A DNA stretch of 64,000 nucleotides from Nostocoides sp. (GTDB taxonomy: Bacteria > Actinomycetota > Actinomycetes > Actinomycetales > Dermatophilaceae), in NCBI GenBank assembly GCA_016702415.1, contig JADJEA010000001.1, forward strand, positions 1,469,001 through 1,533,000. The letters run 5' to 3'. The position numbers and the translations under genes are program-made. Position 1 is the first letter of the stretch; each line of letters starts with the position of its first letter. Positions 27,947 to 36,155 of the stretch are shown here, piece by piece. The notes beneath the pieces were generated by a model. It made no database searches. It was not told the DNA's origin and saw only the letters and a program-made list of their open reading frames with translations.

Positions 27947-28891
27947 TCACAGCGGCGGCGCTCCGGCGGATGCACCGGCCTGGGCGATCGGGACGGCGAA
28001 GCCGATCCCCACGAAAAAGCCCTGTTTGCTCGGGTTGGCGAGCGCGGTGACGATGCCGATGACTTGGCCGGCGCGGTTGAGCAGGGGGCCCCCGGAGTTG
28101 CCCGGATTCACCGCAGCGTCGAACTGGATGAGGCCCGTCAGTCGGCCACTGGTGGTCTCGACTCCTCGGTCGAGCCCCGAGATGACGCCGGACGACAACG
28201 AGAACGTCAGCCCGAGGGGATGGCCGACGGCGTAGACCGGGTCACCGATGTGTCCCGTCCCGGCCAGCACGGCGGGCGTGACGACCGCCGGGAGCGTCTC
28301 CGGTGTGAGGACGGCGTAGTCGTGGTCGGGGTGGCGTTCCGTCACCGTCGCCGACGTGTGGGTTCCATCGGCGAAGGTCACCTCGATCGGCCCGTCCCCG
28401 GTGACGACATGGTTCGCGGTGAGGATGCGTCCGTCCGCGTTCGCGATGAACCCCGCGCCAAGACCGTCCCCGCCACCGCCGCGGTTGCGGATCACGACCA
28501 TGGACGGGACGATCGCCGCGTATGCCGACGCCCCCTCCGGCGGCCGGCTCGCCTCCTGCCGCCGCGCCTGGTCCACCGCCGCCGAGGCGACCGCCTTCGC
28601 CTGGGCGTCGGTATAGCGCGGGGGTATGCCGAGTGTCCGCCACAACGCCAGGCCCGCGAGCAACGCCACCAGAGCCAGGGCGACCCAGGGCACCCACGGC
28701 CGGAGCCTGGCACGGAGATTGGGCCTGACAACTCCGTGACTGGATGGGTCAGCGTGACCGGATGGCTCACCGTGACTGGGTGGGACACCCTGGCTGGCGC
28801 GCGCCGGCGACGGCAGGGGTGCGCCGTCCGAGGTGCCACCTGTGGGTGGCTCCTCGGCTTCGGTCCGCGGCCGCGGCATACGCACTGCCAT
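27947..28891 (-). CDS. Trypsin-like serine protease (S1C), membrane-anchored, no PDZ
   Basis: 314 aa. A polar N-terminal region (residues 1-65, His/Ser/Pro-rich), one transmembrane segment VPWVALALVALLAGLALW, then an extracytoplasmic protease domain with the triad His in LTANHVV, Asp in HPDHDYAVL and Ser in GNSGGPL. It stops after the protease fold, so there is no PDZ domain as in HtrA/DegP. First gene of the moxR operon (23 bases before moxR). This placement suggests envelope quality control, but that is inference. Confidence 0.86.
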   Translation of the reverse strand: MAVRMPRPRTEAEEPPTGGTSDGAPLPSPARASQGVPPSHGEPSGHADPSSHGVVRPNLRARLRPWVPWVALALVALLAGLALWRTLGIPPRYTDAQAKAVASAAVDQARRQEASRPPEGASAYAAIVPSMVVIRNRGGGGDGLGAGFIANADGRILTANHVVTGDGPIEVTFADGTHTSATVTERHPDHDYAVLTPETLPAVVTPAVLAGTGHIGDPVYAVGHPLGLTFSLSSGVISGLDRGVETTSGRLTGLIQFDAAVNPGNSGGPLLNRAGQVIGIVTALANPSKQGFFVGIGFAVPIAQAGASAGAPPL

Positions 28892-29242
28892 GACGGGACT
28901 CTAATTCCTCGCTGGGCTCACGCTGCCGACGTACACCGACGGCTGGTCACGGCGCGCGTGGCTGGGTGCCATGCAGGGGCGGCCCTCTCGACCACTCCGG
29001 GGACCGGCTGGTGTGCCTGCGGGAGGTGTGAGCCCGGGCCCGGTCCTCGACGCGGCCGACGCCAACGAGGACGCGCCTCCCCGGCTCCCCGGGCGGATGG
29101 GGAGTGTCCCGGAGCCTCGCCGGAGGGGACCCGGAATCCCCGGTGGTGGCCGCGGCATCCGGAACAGAACGCGCCCATACTGGGTTGTCCGAGTCGGCGC
29201 GGACCCGCGCCGACTGCACTACCTCAAGGGGGATCCCCGGAC
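28892..29242. other. 351-base divergent spacer without a gene
   Basis: Between the protease gene (minus) and the small plus-strand gene at 29243. No open frame with family resemblance on either strand. It contains a perfect nine-base-arm hairpin at 29193-29214 (GTCGGCGCG/CGCGCCGAC) in the likely 5' leader of the downstream gene, and CATACT near 29176 as a possible -10 element. Confidence 0.5.
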
Positions 29243-29533
29243 ATGGCCAACCTCAACGACAGCCTGAAGAAGACGATCGACGACCTCGACCTGGACCGTC
29301 GGCTCGAGCAACTCGGCGAGTTCGCTCAGAAGACCGTCGCCGACGTCAAGGCCCAGGCGGGCACGCTCGCCCACGACAAGCGCGCCAAGGTCGACGAACT
29401 GCTCGCCAAGGCGACCGACGCACTCGACCAGCGCACCCATGGCAAGTACCACGACAAGGCCGTGAAGGCCACCGCCGACTCGGCGGGCACGCCGCCCACC
29501 GACGGCCCGGCCAAGCCCTGGTATGCCGAGTAA
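29243..29533 (+). CDS. Small Rv0909/MT0933-like antitoxin-family or stress protein
   Basis: 96 aa, helical and charged: MANLNDSLKKTIDDLDLDRR onward, with the family motif HGKYHDKAVK near residues 72-81 and a C-terminal PAKPWYAE tail. It shares layout with the protein at 15423-15611 (Lys/Asp/Ala helices around GK[FY]). No toxin is adjacent. AAGGGGGA upstream of the ATG at the right spacing supports the start. The stop codon lies inside a copy of the GTATGCCG motif region (29521). Confidence 0.6.
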   Translation: MANLNDSLKKTIDDLDLDRRLEQLGEFAQKTVADVKAQAGTLAHDKRAKVDELLAKATDALDQRTHGKYHDKAVKATADSAGTPPTDGPAKPWYAE

Positions 29534-29591
29534 CCTCCCCGGGCATGCCGACTGACGCCGGCGGCCTCACGATGAGCACCCGGCCGAACCG

Positions 29592-30543
29592 ATGACACCC
29601 GCCGCGGGCCCCGGGGTCGACAGCGTCCCCGTGGGCCCGCGCGTGTTCACCGACGCGCAGGTGTATGCCGCGCTCTCCCCGCAAGCGGCTGTCGCCACCA
29701 TGCGCGCCACCCTCGTCGCGCATTCCGAGGGCCGTCACATTGCCCCGCCGCGCACGCACGCGCAGCTTGGTGGCGGGCGCCTGATCATCACCGCGGGCGA
29801 ATCGCCCGGCCGGTGGTTCGGCTACCGGTCCTACGACAGCCTCGGCCGCACGCCCGGGGAGCAGGTCGTCGTCCTCCACGAGGCCGCCGGCGGGCGGGTC
29901 CGGGCACTGGCCATCGGCAACGCCCTCGGACCCATGCGCACCGGAGCGATCGGCGCGGTCGCCGTCGACGCGCTCGCCAACCCCGACGCCACCAGCCTCA
30001 GCCTTGTGGGTGCCGGACGCCAGGCCTGGATGCAGTTGTGGGCGATCGCGTCCGTGCGTCGCCTCACGAGCGTCCGCATCACCTCCCGTACTCCCGACTC
30101 CCCGGACGGCCCTCGCCCACCGAGCCCGCGCCGAACTCGGCCTCGACGCGGTGCCGGTGCCCACGGCATACGACGCCGTGACCGGTGCCGACATCATCGT
30201 CCTGGCCACCGACAGCCCGACCCCGGTGGTGGCGCCGGAGTGGGTCGCCCCCGGGGCGTTCGTCACCACCCTCGGTCCGAAGCAGGTCGGTCGGGCCGAG
30301 TTCGACGCCGCCCTCGTGGACGCCGCCGACATCGCGGTGACGGACTCGCCGGCGCAGATCGCGGCATACGACCCACCGTGCATCCTGGCAGGCACGGCGC
30401 AGGCCGACCGATTCGTCTCGCTCGGCGACGTCCTCACCGGCCGCGCGCCGGGCCGTAGCGACCCGGCCCAGCGCGTGCTTTTCTTCTCCGTGGGTCTCGC
30501 CGGGACCGAGGTGGCGCTATTGGCGCACCTCGCCGGCGCGTGA
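29592..30543 (+). CDS. Ornithine cyclodeaminase/mu-crystallin family protein, frameshifted
   Basis: NAD(P)-binding dehydrogenase/cyclodeaminase of the OCD family. Frame 1 from ATG 29592 gives FTDAQVYAALSPQAAVATMR, RTHAQLGGGRLIITAG, GNALGPMRTGAIGAVAVD and the dinucleotide-binding LVGAGRQAWMQ, up to ITSRTPDS. The second frame continues RTALAHRARAELGLDAVPV, ADIIVLATDSPTPVV and ends FSVGLAGTEVALLAHLAGA. The junction is a CCCC run at 30100-30103 where one extra C explains the shift. Together about 316 aa, the normal family length. The substrate is not known; family members include ornithine cyclodeaminase, alanine dehydrogenase and ketimine reductases. Confidence 0.78.
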
Positions 30544-30546
30544 CGC

Positions 30547-31269
30547 TCAGCTGAGCAGGCCGCCGAGCATGCTGCCGGAGCCACCGCTCGACTGCTGGTG
30601 GCCACCGTCGGTGACCGATTCGCTCGGCTGCACCAGGACATAGCCCTGACCGGAGAACGCCATCTGGAACAACTCCCCGGTGCCGCCGCGGATCATGCTG
30701 CCGATGCCGCCGGTGTCCACGCGGACGTCCATGCTGACCCCCGCGGTCCACATGACGACCGCCTGGGCGTCGCCGAAGGTCGGGGCGCTGGCGACGTCGA
30801 GGGCCACCGGGTCACCCTTGGTCAGGAGAGCGACATATCCCGTGCCGCGGAGAGAGACGTTGTAGAGCCCGCCCGTCATTGCCGCGCCCCGGGCCTGGAT
30901 CCGGTGGATGTCCCACTGGATCGAGCTGCTGAACGCGAGGACGTTGTTGCCGTTGACGGAGATCGCATCGTCCTGGAGATAGATGACCTGGATCTCGCTC
31001 GCCGAGTCGGCGAGGAAGAGGTCGCCCTGGCCGGAGCAGGTCATGAGGGTGAGGCCCTCGCTGGTCACTGCGGCCTTGAACATCCGTCCCAACCCGGAAC
31101 TCTGCTTCGTGAAGCGGACATCGCCTTGGTAGGCGACCATCGAGCCCGCCTTGGCCATGACCTCGCCATAGCGCATGTCGACGCGAAGCATCTTCTTGTT
31201 CTGGAGCGAGAACGGGTCCTGGGTCTCGCGCTCCTTGAAGTCGGTGAAGAGCGAGCCGTGAATGGTCAT
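30547..31269 (-). CDS. AIM24-family protein
   Basis: 240 aa. The AIM24 (TRAP-like beta) fold pattern is clear: LRVDMRYGEVMAKAGSMVAY, FLADSASEIQVIYL, GNNVLAFSSSIQWDIHRI, GTGELFQMAFSGQGYVLVQPSE, ending in a Gly/Ser-rich tail GGSGSMLGGLLS. The function is unknown in bacteria; the yeast homologue is mitochondrial. ATG 31269 is chosen; the open frame upstream is not conserved-looking. Convergent with the OCD gene (3 bases) and divergent from the proline-rich gene. Confidence 0.83.
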   Translation of the reverse strand: MTIHGSLFTDFKERETQDPFSLQNKKMLRVDMRYGEVMAKAGSMVAYQGDVRFTKQSSGLGRMFKAAVTSEGLTLMTCSGQGDLFLADSASEIQVIYLQDDAISVNGNNVLAFSSSIQWDIHRIQARGAAMTGGLYNVSLRGTGYVALLTKGDPVALDVASAPTFGDAQAVVMWTAGVSMDVRVDTGGIGSMIRGGTGELFQMAFSGQGYVLVQPSESVTDGGHQQSSGGSGSMLGGLLS

Positions 31270-31399
31270 GGACTGCTGACATCCCTTCGCACAGACACCT
31301 CGCTCCGATAGCCAGGTGAACCTGGTCAAACCGTAGCGAAAGGGACCGGCTCGCCCTAAGGTTTTCCCGAAAACACCGGCACGACGACAGGAGTTGTCG

Positions 31400-32073
31400 A
31401 TGGGTTTCCTGGACAAGGCCAAGGCGGCCGCGATGGATCTGCAGGCCAAGGCCGACACGGCCTTGGGCAACGCGGGACTGATGGGTGGGTCGCCGATGGG
31501 CGCCGGCGTGGGCGGCCCGTCCGGCGGGGGTTCGCCGGGCGACCGGCTCCTGCGCGACCTCGGTGTGCTGACCTATCTCAATGCCGTTGGCACCCCGGGT
31601 CGGCCGAGGACTACACCCGCATCATGGGTGAGCTCCAGCAACTCGCCCAGCGCGGCCAGGTCAACCTCGCCCTGTCCCCTGCGGCGCCGCCGCCACCTGG
31701 ACCGCCGCCACCGCCCGGTGCGGCCAGGGAGGCGTATGGCGCGGGCTCGCCCCCCGCGGCCCCGCCGGCGCCTGGGGGTGCACCGCCTCCTCCCGCCGCG
31801 GCCGGAATGGCCCCACCCCCACCCCCACCCCCACCCCCACCCCCGCCGGGTCCGGCGCCCGCACCCGCTGCGGCTCCTGCCGCCGCCCCGCCCGCGCCCG
31901 CCACGCCCGCGCCCGCCCCGCCCGCGCCGGACGCCGCGACCGATGTGCCCTCAGCTGCGGAGCCCGCTTCGGCACCGGGGCAGAGCACCGTCGTGGACGT
32001 CCCCGAGGAGGTCGTCGAGATTGCCGAGGGCGGCGGCACCGCGCCACCACCGCCGCCGCCGAGTTGGGCCTGA
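31400..32073 (+). CDS. Proline-rich protein with short helical N-terminal domain, frameshifted
   Basis: N-terminal frame: MGFLDKAKAAAMDLQAKADT, Gly-rich linker, DRLLRDLGVLTYLNAVGTPG. The frame then breaks at the CCCCGGG run 31593-31599 (one base missing) and the next frame continues SAEDYTRIMGELQQLAQRGQ. After that come about 140 residues made almost wholly of Pro, Ala and Gly, including 12 prolines in a row (CCCCCA microsatellite near 31810-31850), and an end of PPPPPPSWA. Such tracts need EF-P for translation. The N-terminal domain is often found beside AIM24 genes in actinobacteria, to my knowledge without assigned function. ACAGGAG precedes the ATG. Confidence 0.65.
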
Positions 32074-32106
32074 CCGCTCAGTGAGGACTGAGGTGTCGCG
32101 GCCGGG

Positions 32107-32709
32107 CTAGAGCTTGGCCGCGATGGCCTTTGCCATGGTGACCAGGCCCTTCTGCACGTGTTCCTCGGAGGGCGTGAGGGCGACGACGTTGACGCTGACC
32201 CACTGCTCGCCCTTGCGGACGAAGACGTAGCCCGGTTCCAAGAGGCACTCGTCGGCAACGCCGGCAATGGTCGTGAAGTCGTGTCCGAGCACGTCGCGAT
32301 CGATCTCGAGTTGTTTCTTCGGCCCCGATCCGACGAACACCTCGACCTGCCCCGTCGGGCCATTGGGGTCGCTGACGTACTGGCACATCAGGTCGGGTGC
32401 GTTCCCGGCGACCGTCCCCTTGCCGAGCGGGACGGCGGCGACCTGCTCGGCGAGCCCGTGGTCGAGGAGGGAGCACGGATCGAGCGCCGGCGGGAGCGAC
32501 CCGGTTAAGGAATCGCTCGGGCTCTCGACCGGCGCCGAGGGTTGCTGGGAGGGCCCCGCGGTCACCGTGACGGTGACGGTTGTCGTCGCGGGGTGAGCGG
32601 AGGAGCTACACGCGGTGGTGGCGGCGGCCGCGAGGACGAGCGCGACGGCCGCCCGACGGCGGCGGGCGTGGATCGGCATACGGCCAGGGCGGGGGTGGGG
32701 GGCGGTCAT
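32107..32709 (-). CDS. DUF3558-like lipoprotein
   Basis: 200 aa. N-terminal Arg-rich segment (HARRRR), hydrophobic run AAVALVLAAAATTACSSS with the lipobox Cys (TTAC) near residue 33, a Thr/Ser/Pro linker, then a domain with DPCSLLDHGLAEQVA, DLMCQYVSDP and DECLLEPGYVFVRKGEQWVS. The two-Cys DPCSLL...C pattern matches the DUF3558 family of actinobacterial lipoproteins. AAAGGAACGGCCC precedes ATG 32709. Convergent with the proline-rich gene. Confidence 0.72.
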   Translation of the reverse strand: MTAPHPRPGRMPIHARRRRAAVALVLAAAATTACSSSAHPATTTVTVTVTAGPSQQPSAPVESPSDSLTGSLPPALDPCSLLDHGLAEQVAAVPLGKGTVAGNAPDLMCQYVSDPNGPTGQVEVFVGSGPKKQLEIDRDVLGHDFTTIAGVADECLLEPGYVFVRKGEQWVSVNVVALTPSEEHVQKGLVTMAKAIAAKL

Positions 32710-32977
32710 GGGCCGTTCCTTTCGCGCGGGGTGGGTGCTCGTGCTGACCCAGGTGGACGGGCCCCAGGACCCCGACGTCGTCGCCTCGGGAAGGGGTCGG
32801 ACCGGCCCGTCGTATGAAGGAGGCGCGGAACCCGGGCGTGATACGCCCCTCACAACGCGTCGACGCCAGGATGGACGCTCGGCTGCTCAGGGTGGGCGAG
32901 GTCGCGGCATACGACATCGAGGGGGATGACGACGGAACCGTCCACGCGGGCCAGAGGGCCTGCGTTAGTCTGGTCGC

Positions 32978-33013
32978 ATGGCAGGTTTGCTGCTCCTTAG
33001 TCAGCCGCGGTGA
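32978..33013 (+). CDS. leuS leader peptide (attenuator)
   Basis: An 11-codon open frame, MAGLLLLSQPR, with four consecutive leucine codons TTG CTG CTC CTT and a TGA stop. It stands 27 bases before a strong intrinsic terminator and 91 bases before leuS, the arrangement of classical ribosome-mediated attenuation: when charged Leu-tRNA is short, the ribosome stalls at the Leu run and the terminator should fail to form. Leader peptides of this kind are known ahead of leuA in streptomycetes. Inference from structure; the alternative antiterminator pairing was not resolved. Confidence 0.75.
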   Translation: MAGLLLLSQPR

Positions 33014-33040
33014 CGCACCGAGCAGGACGTCAGCGCGGCC

Positions 33041-33066
33041 AGCCCCTCTGCCCGGAGGGGCTTTTC
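33041..33066 (+). terminator. Intrinsic terminator of the leuS attenuator
   Basis: AGCCCCTC (33041-33048) pairs perfectly with GAGGGGCT (33055-33062), loop TGCCCG, followed by TTT-C. A T-run after a hairpin is rare in this GC-rich window, which marks this as a genuine factor-independent terminator. It lies between the leader peptide stop and the leuS ATG. Confidence 0.85.
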
Positions 33067-33104
33067 TATGCCCGAGCAGCAGATACCCCCGACGAAGGAC
33101 ACCG

Positions 33105-35990
33105 ATGAACGAGACGCCCCATCGCTATACCGCCGCGCTCGCCGACCGGATCGAGAACGCGTGGCAGGACCGTTGGGAGGAGGAGGGCACCTTCCACGCG
33201 CCCAACCCCGCGGGGTCCCTCGCCGACCCCGACAAGGTCGCGACCTTCGGCGGGCACCTGCTCGTCCTCGACATGTTTCCCTACCCCAGCGGCGCCGGGC
33301 TGCACATCGGGCATCCGCTCGGCTATATCGCCACCGATGTGGTCGCGAGGTACAACCGGATGCTGGGGAAGAACGTCCTGCACTGCCTGGGCTACGACGC
33401 CTTCGGGCTGCCGGCCGAGCAGTATGCCGTCCAGACCGGCCAGCACCCGCGCAAGACGACCGAGGACAATATCGCGATCATGAAGCGCCAGCTGCGGCGC
33501 CTCGGGCTGGGTCACGACGACCGGCGCGCGATCGAGACCATCGATCCCGACTACTACCGGTGGACCCAGTGGATCTTCCTCCAGATCTTCAACGCGTGGT
33601 ACGACCCTGACGCGGTGCGTCCGGACGGTGGCCGCGGCCGGGCCCGGCCGATCGCCGACCTGATCGCCGGGTTGGAGTCGGGGGAGCGGCCCACGCCGGA
33701 TGGGCAGCCGTGGGCGGACCTGGACGAGGTCGAGCGGGCGGCCATCATCGACGGCCACCGCCTCGCCTACACCCACGAGGCCCCGGTCAACTGGGCGCCC
33801 GGCCTGGGAACCGTCGTCTCGAACGAGGAGGTCACCAACGAGGGGCTCACCGAGCGCGGCAACTTCCCCGTCTTCCGCAAGAATCTCCGCCAGTGGATGA
33901 TGCGGATCACCGCGTATGCCGACCGCCTCGCCGACGACCTGGACCGGGTGGACTGGCCCGAGAAGGTCAAGCTGATGCAGCGCAACTGGATCGGGCGCAG
34001 CCAAGGCGCGCGGGTGAGCTTCCCCGTCGTCGGGATGGACGCGACCATCGACGTCTTCACCACCCGCCCCGACACGCTCTTCGGCGCGACCTTCATGGTC
34101 CTGGCCCCGGAGCACCCCTTGGTGCCGGCGCTGACCGCCCCGGCCTGGCCGGAGGGGACCAAGGCGGCGTGGACGGCAGGGCAGGAGTCCCCGGAGGGTG
34201 CGGTCGCGGCATACCGGCTGGCGGCGTCGCGCAAGAGCGAGGTCGAGCGTCAACGCGAGACCAAGGACAAGACCGGCGTCTTCACCGGCGGGTATGCCGT
34301 CAACCCCACCACCGGTGCGCCCATCCCGGTGTTCATCGCCGACTACGTGCTTATGGGCTACGGCACTGGGGCCATCATGGCGGTGCCCGGCCAGGACCAG
34401 CGCGACTGGGATTTCGCCGAGGAGTTCGACCTGCCGATCATTCGGACGGTCGAGCCGACACCCGATCACGACCCGGGGCTGGCGTTCGTCGGCGACGGAC
34501 CCGCGATCAACTCCGCCAATGACGAGCTCTCGCTCAACGGTCTGACCATCGCGCCGGCAAAGGAGCGGATGATCGCGTGGTTGCAGGAGAAGGGATTCGG
34601 CGAGGGGACGATCAACTACAAGCTGCGTGACTGGCTGTTCAGCCGGCAACGCTATTGGGGCGAACCCTTCCCGGTCGTCTTCGACGAGCACGGGATCGTC
34701 CACGCGCTGCCGGAGTCGATGCTGCCGGTCGAGTTGCCCGACGTCCCCGACTACTCGCCCAAGACCTTCGACCCCCAGGACAACTCCAGCTCGCCGGAAG
34801 CGCCGCTGTCCCGGGTGCCGGAGTGGGTCGAGGTCGAACTCGACCTCGGTGACGGGCGCGGCCGCCGGAGGTTCCGGCGCGACACCAACACGATGCCCAA
34901 CTGGGCCGGCTCGTGCTGGTACTACCTGCGCTATCTCGACCCCAGCAACGCGGCGAGCTTCCTCGACCCGGCCAACGAGGCCTACTGGATCGGGCCCCGG
35001 GACACGCCCGTCATCGCCGGGACGGCCGACCCTGGGGGAGTCGACCTCTACATCGGCGGCGTCGAGCATGCCGTCCTCCACCTGCTCTATGCCCGCTTCT
35101 GGCACAAAGTCCTTCACGACCTCGGGCATTTGACGTCGGACGAGCCGTTCCGGCGGTACTTCTCCCAGGGCTACATCCAGGCTCCGGCCTACACCGACTC
35201 CCGGGGGCAGTATGTCGAGGCGAAGGAGGTCGTCCAGACCGCCGACGCCGCCGGCGAGCCGGTGTTCACCTACCGCGGCGCCGTGGTCAACCGCGAGTTC
35301 GGCAAGATCGGGAAGTCCCTCAAGAACATGGTCAGTCCCGATGAGATGTATGCCGCGTACGGCGCCGACACTCTTCGGCTCTATGAGATGGGGATGGGGC
35401 CGCTGGAGCACTCCAAGCCCTGGGAGACCAAGGCCGTCGTCGGTAGCCTGCGGTTCCTCCAGCGCCTGTGGCGCATTGTGATCGACGAGGACACCGGCGC
35501 GGTCCGGGTCGCCGACGTCAGCCCCGACGATGCGACGCTGCGGGTCCTGCACCGGAGCATCGCGGCCGTGCGCGAGGACTATGCGACGCTGGGCTTCAAC
35601 ACGGCGATCGCGCGGCTGACGGAGCTCAACAACGCCCTGACGAAGCTCGAGGTGGTGCCCCGCTCGGTGGCCGAGCAACTCGTCCTCATGGTGGCGCCGC
35701 TGGCGCCCCATATCGCCGAAGAGTTGTGGAACCGGCTCGGTCACCCCGAGTCGTTGGCGTATGCCGCCTTCCCCCTCCCCGACGAGCGGTATCTGGTCGA
35801 GGAGACGGTCACCTGTGTCATCCAGATTCGCGGAAAAGTCCGGGATCGCGTCGAGGTGCCCGCAGGGATCGCCGAGGATGCGTTGCGGGATCTGGTCATG
35901 GCTCGGCCGAAGGTCCTCGACGCCGTGGGCGGCGGTGTGCGCACGGTCATCGTGCGCGCCCCGAAGTTGGTGAATGTCGTTCCGCTGTAG
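33105..35990 (+). CDS. leuS: Leucyl-tRNA synthetase
   Basis: Class Ia synthetase charging tRNA-Leu, with CP1 editing domain. 961 aa. HIGH motif at residues 67-70 in GLHIGHPLGY. Editing domain with TTRPDTLFGATFMVLAPEHP and the GYGTGAIMAVPGQDQRDWDFA loop. The second signature is KIGKS (about 734, FGKIGKSLKNMVSPDEMY) rather than KMSKS, a variant I associate with actinobacterial LeuRS. The catalytic core also holds a roughly 30-residue insert around RPDGGRGRARPIADL. Start ATG 33105 gives MNETPHRYTAALADRIE. Confidence 0.97.
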   Translation: MNETPHRYTAALADRIENAWQDRWEEEGTFHAPNPAGSLADPDKVATFGGHLLVLDMFPYPSGAGLHIGHPLGYIATDVVARYNRMLGKNVLHCLGYDAFGLPAEQYAVQTGQHPRKTTEDNIAIMKRQLRRLGLGHDDRRAIETIDPDYYRWTQWIFLQIFNAWYDPDAVRPDGGRGRARPIADLIAGLESGERPTPDGQPWADLDEVERAAIIDGHRLAYTHEAPVNWAPGLGTVVSNEEVTNEGLTERGNFPVFRKNLRQWMMRITAYADRLADDLDRVDWPEKVKLMQRNWIGRSQGARVSFPVVGMDATIDVFTTRPDTLFGATFMVLAPEHPLVPALTAPAWPEGTKAAWTAGQESPEGAVAAYRLAASRKSEVERQRETKDKTGVFTGGYAVNPTTGAPIPVFIADYVLMGYGTGAIMAVPGQDQRDWDFAEEFDLPIIRTVEPTPDHDPGLAFVGDGPAINSANDELSLNGLTIAPAKERMIAWLQEKGFGEGTINYKLRDWLFSRQRYWGEPFPVVFDEHGIVHALPESMLPVELPDVPDYSPKTFDPQDNSSSPEAPLSRVPEWVEVELDLGDGRGRRRFRRDTNTMPNWAGSCWYYLRYLDPSNAASFLDPANEAYWIGPRDTPVIAGTADPGGVDLYIGGVEHAVLHLLYARFWHKVLHDLGHLTSDEPFRRYFSQGYIQAPAYTDSRGQYVEAKEVVQTADAAGEPVFTYRGAVVNREFGKIGKSLKNMVSPDEMYAAYGADTLRLYEMGMGPLEHSKPWETKAVVGSLRFLQRLWRIVIDEDTGAVRVADVSPDDATLRVLHRSIAAVREDYATLGFNTAIARLTELNNALTKLEVVPRSVAEQLVLMVAPLAPHIAEELWNRLGHPESLAYAAFPLPDERYLVEETVTCVIQIRGKVRDRVEVPAGIAEDALRDLVMARPKVLDAVGGGVRTVIVRAPKLVNVVPL

Positions 35991-35997
35991 GCGGATC

Positions 35998-36052
35998 GGG
36001 GCGTGGTGAGGGGGCCGCCCGACGCAGTCGGGCGGCGCCCTCACCACGCCCC
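35998..36052. terminator. Very long hairpin terminator after leuS
   Basis: Two 26-base arms, 35998-36023 and 36027-36052, match at 25 of 26 positions around the loop GCA. The arm begins GGGGCGTGGTGAGGG. It starts 8 bases after the leuS stop. No T-run follows. This is the longest stem in the window. Confidence 0.85.
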
Positions 36053-36155
36053 GGGGATCGTCCACAGGGTCGGCGCGTCGAGGATTCGCGCGTGTCCACA
36101 GGCTCGGCTGTTGCTGCTCGCGCACGGCCGAACGGGGTGCCTAGCGTGAGGCGCT

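Larger units (their letters stand above)
32710..33104. other. 395-base leuS leader and divergent promoter region
   Basis: The spacer between the lipoprotein gene (minus) and leuS (plus). The leucine attenuator (leader peptide 32978-33013, terminator 33041-33066) fills the last third. TTAGTCT at 32965 could be a -10 element for a transcript beginning close to the leader ATG, though I cannot fix the start. The first half (32710-32900) shows no gene. Confidence 0.6.

Noticed and set aside
31810..31850. CCCCCA microsatellite as a CRISPR-like or phage repeat
   Set aside because: It is a simple polyproline-coding repeat without spacers.
32710..33104. T-box riboswitch ahead of leuS
   Set aside because: No T-box consensus or specifier stem-loop seen; a Leu-codon leader peptide with terminator explains the region better.
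33066..36125. A 1019-codon minus-strand frame opposite leuS
   Set aside because: Shadow of leuS codon bias; no domain resemblance, and it runs through the attenuator and terminator.
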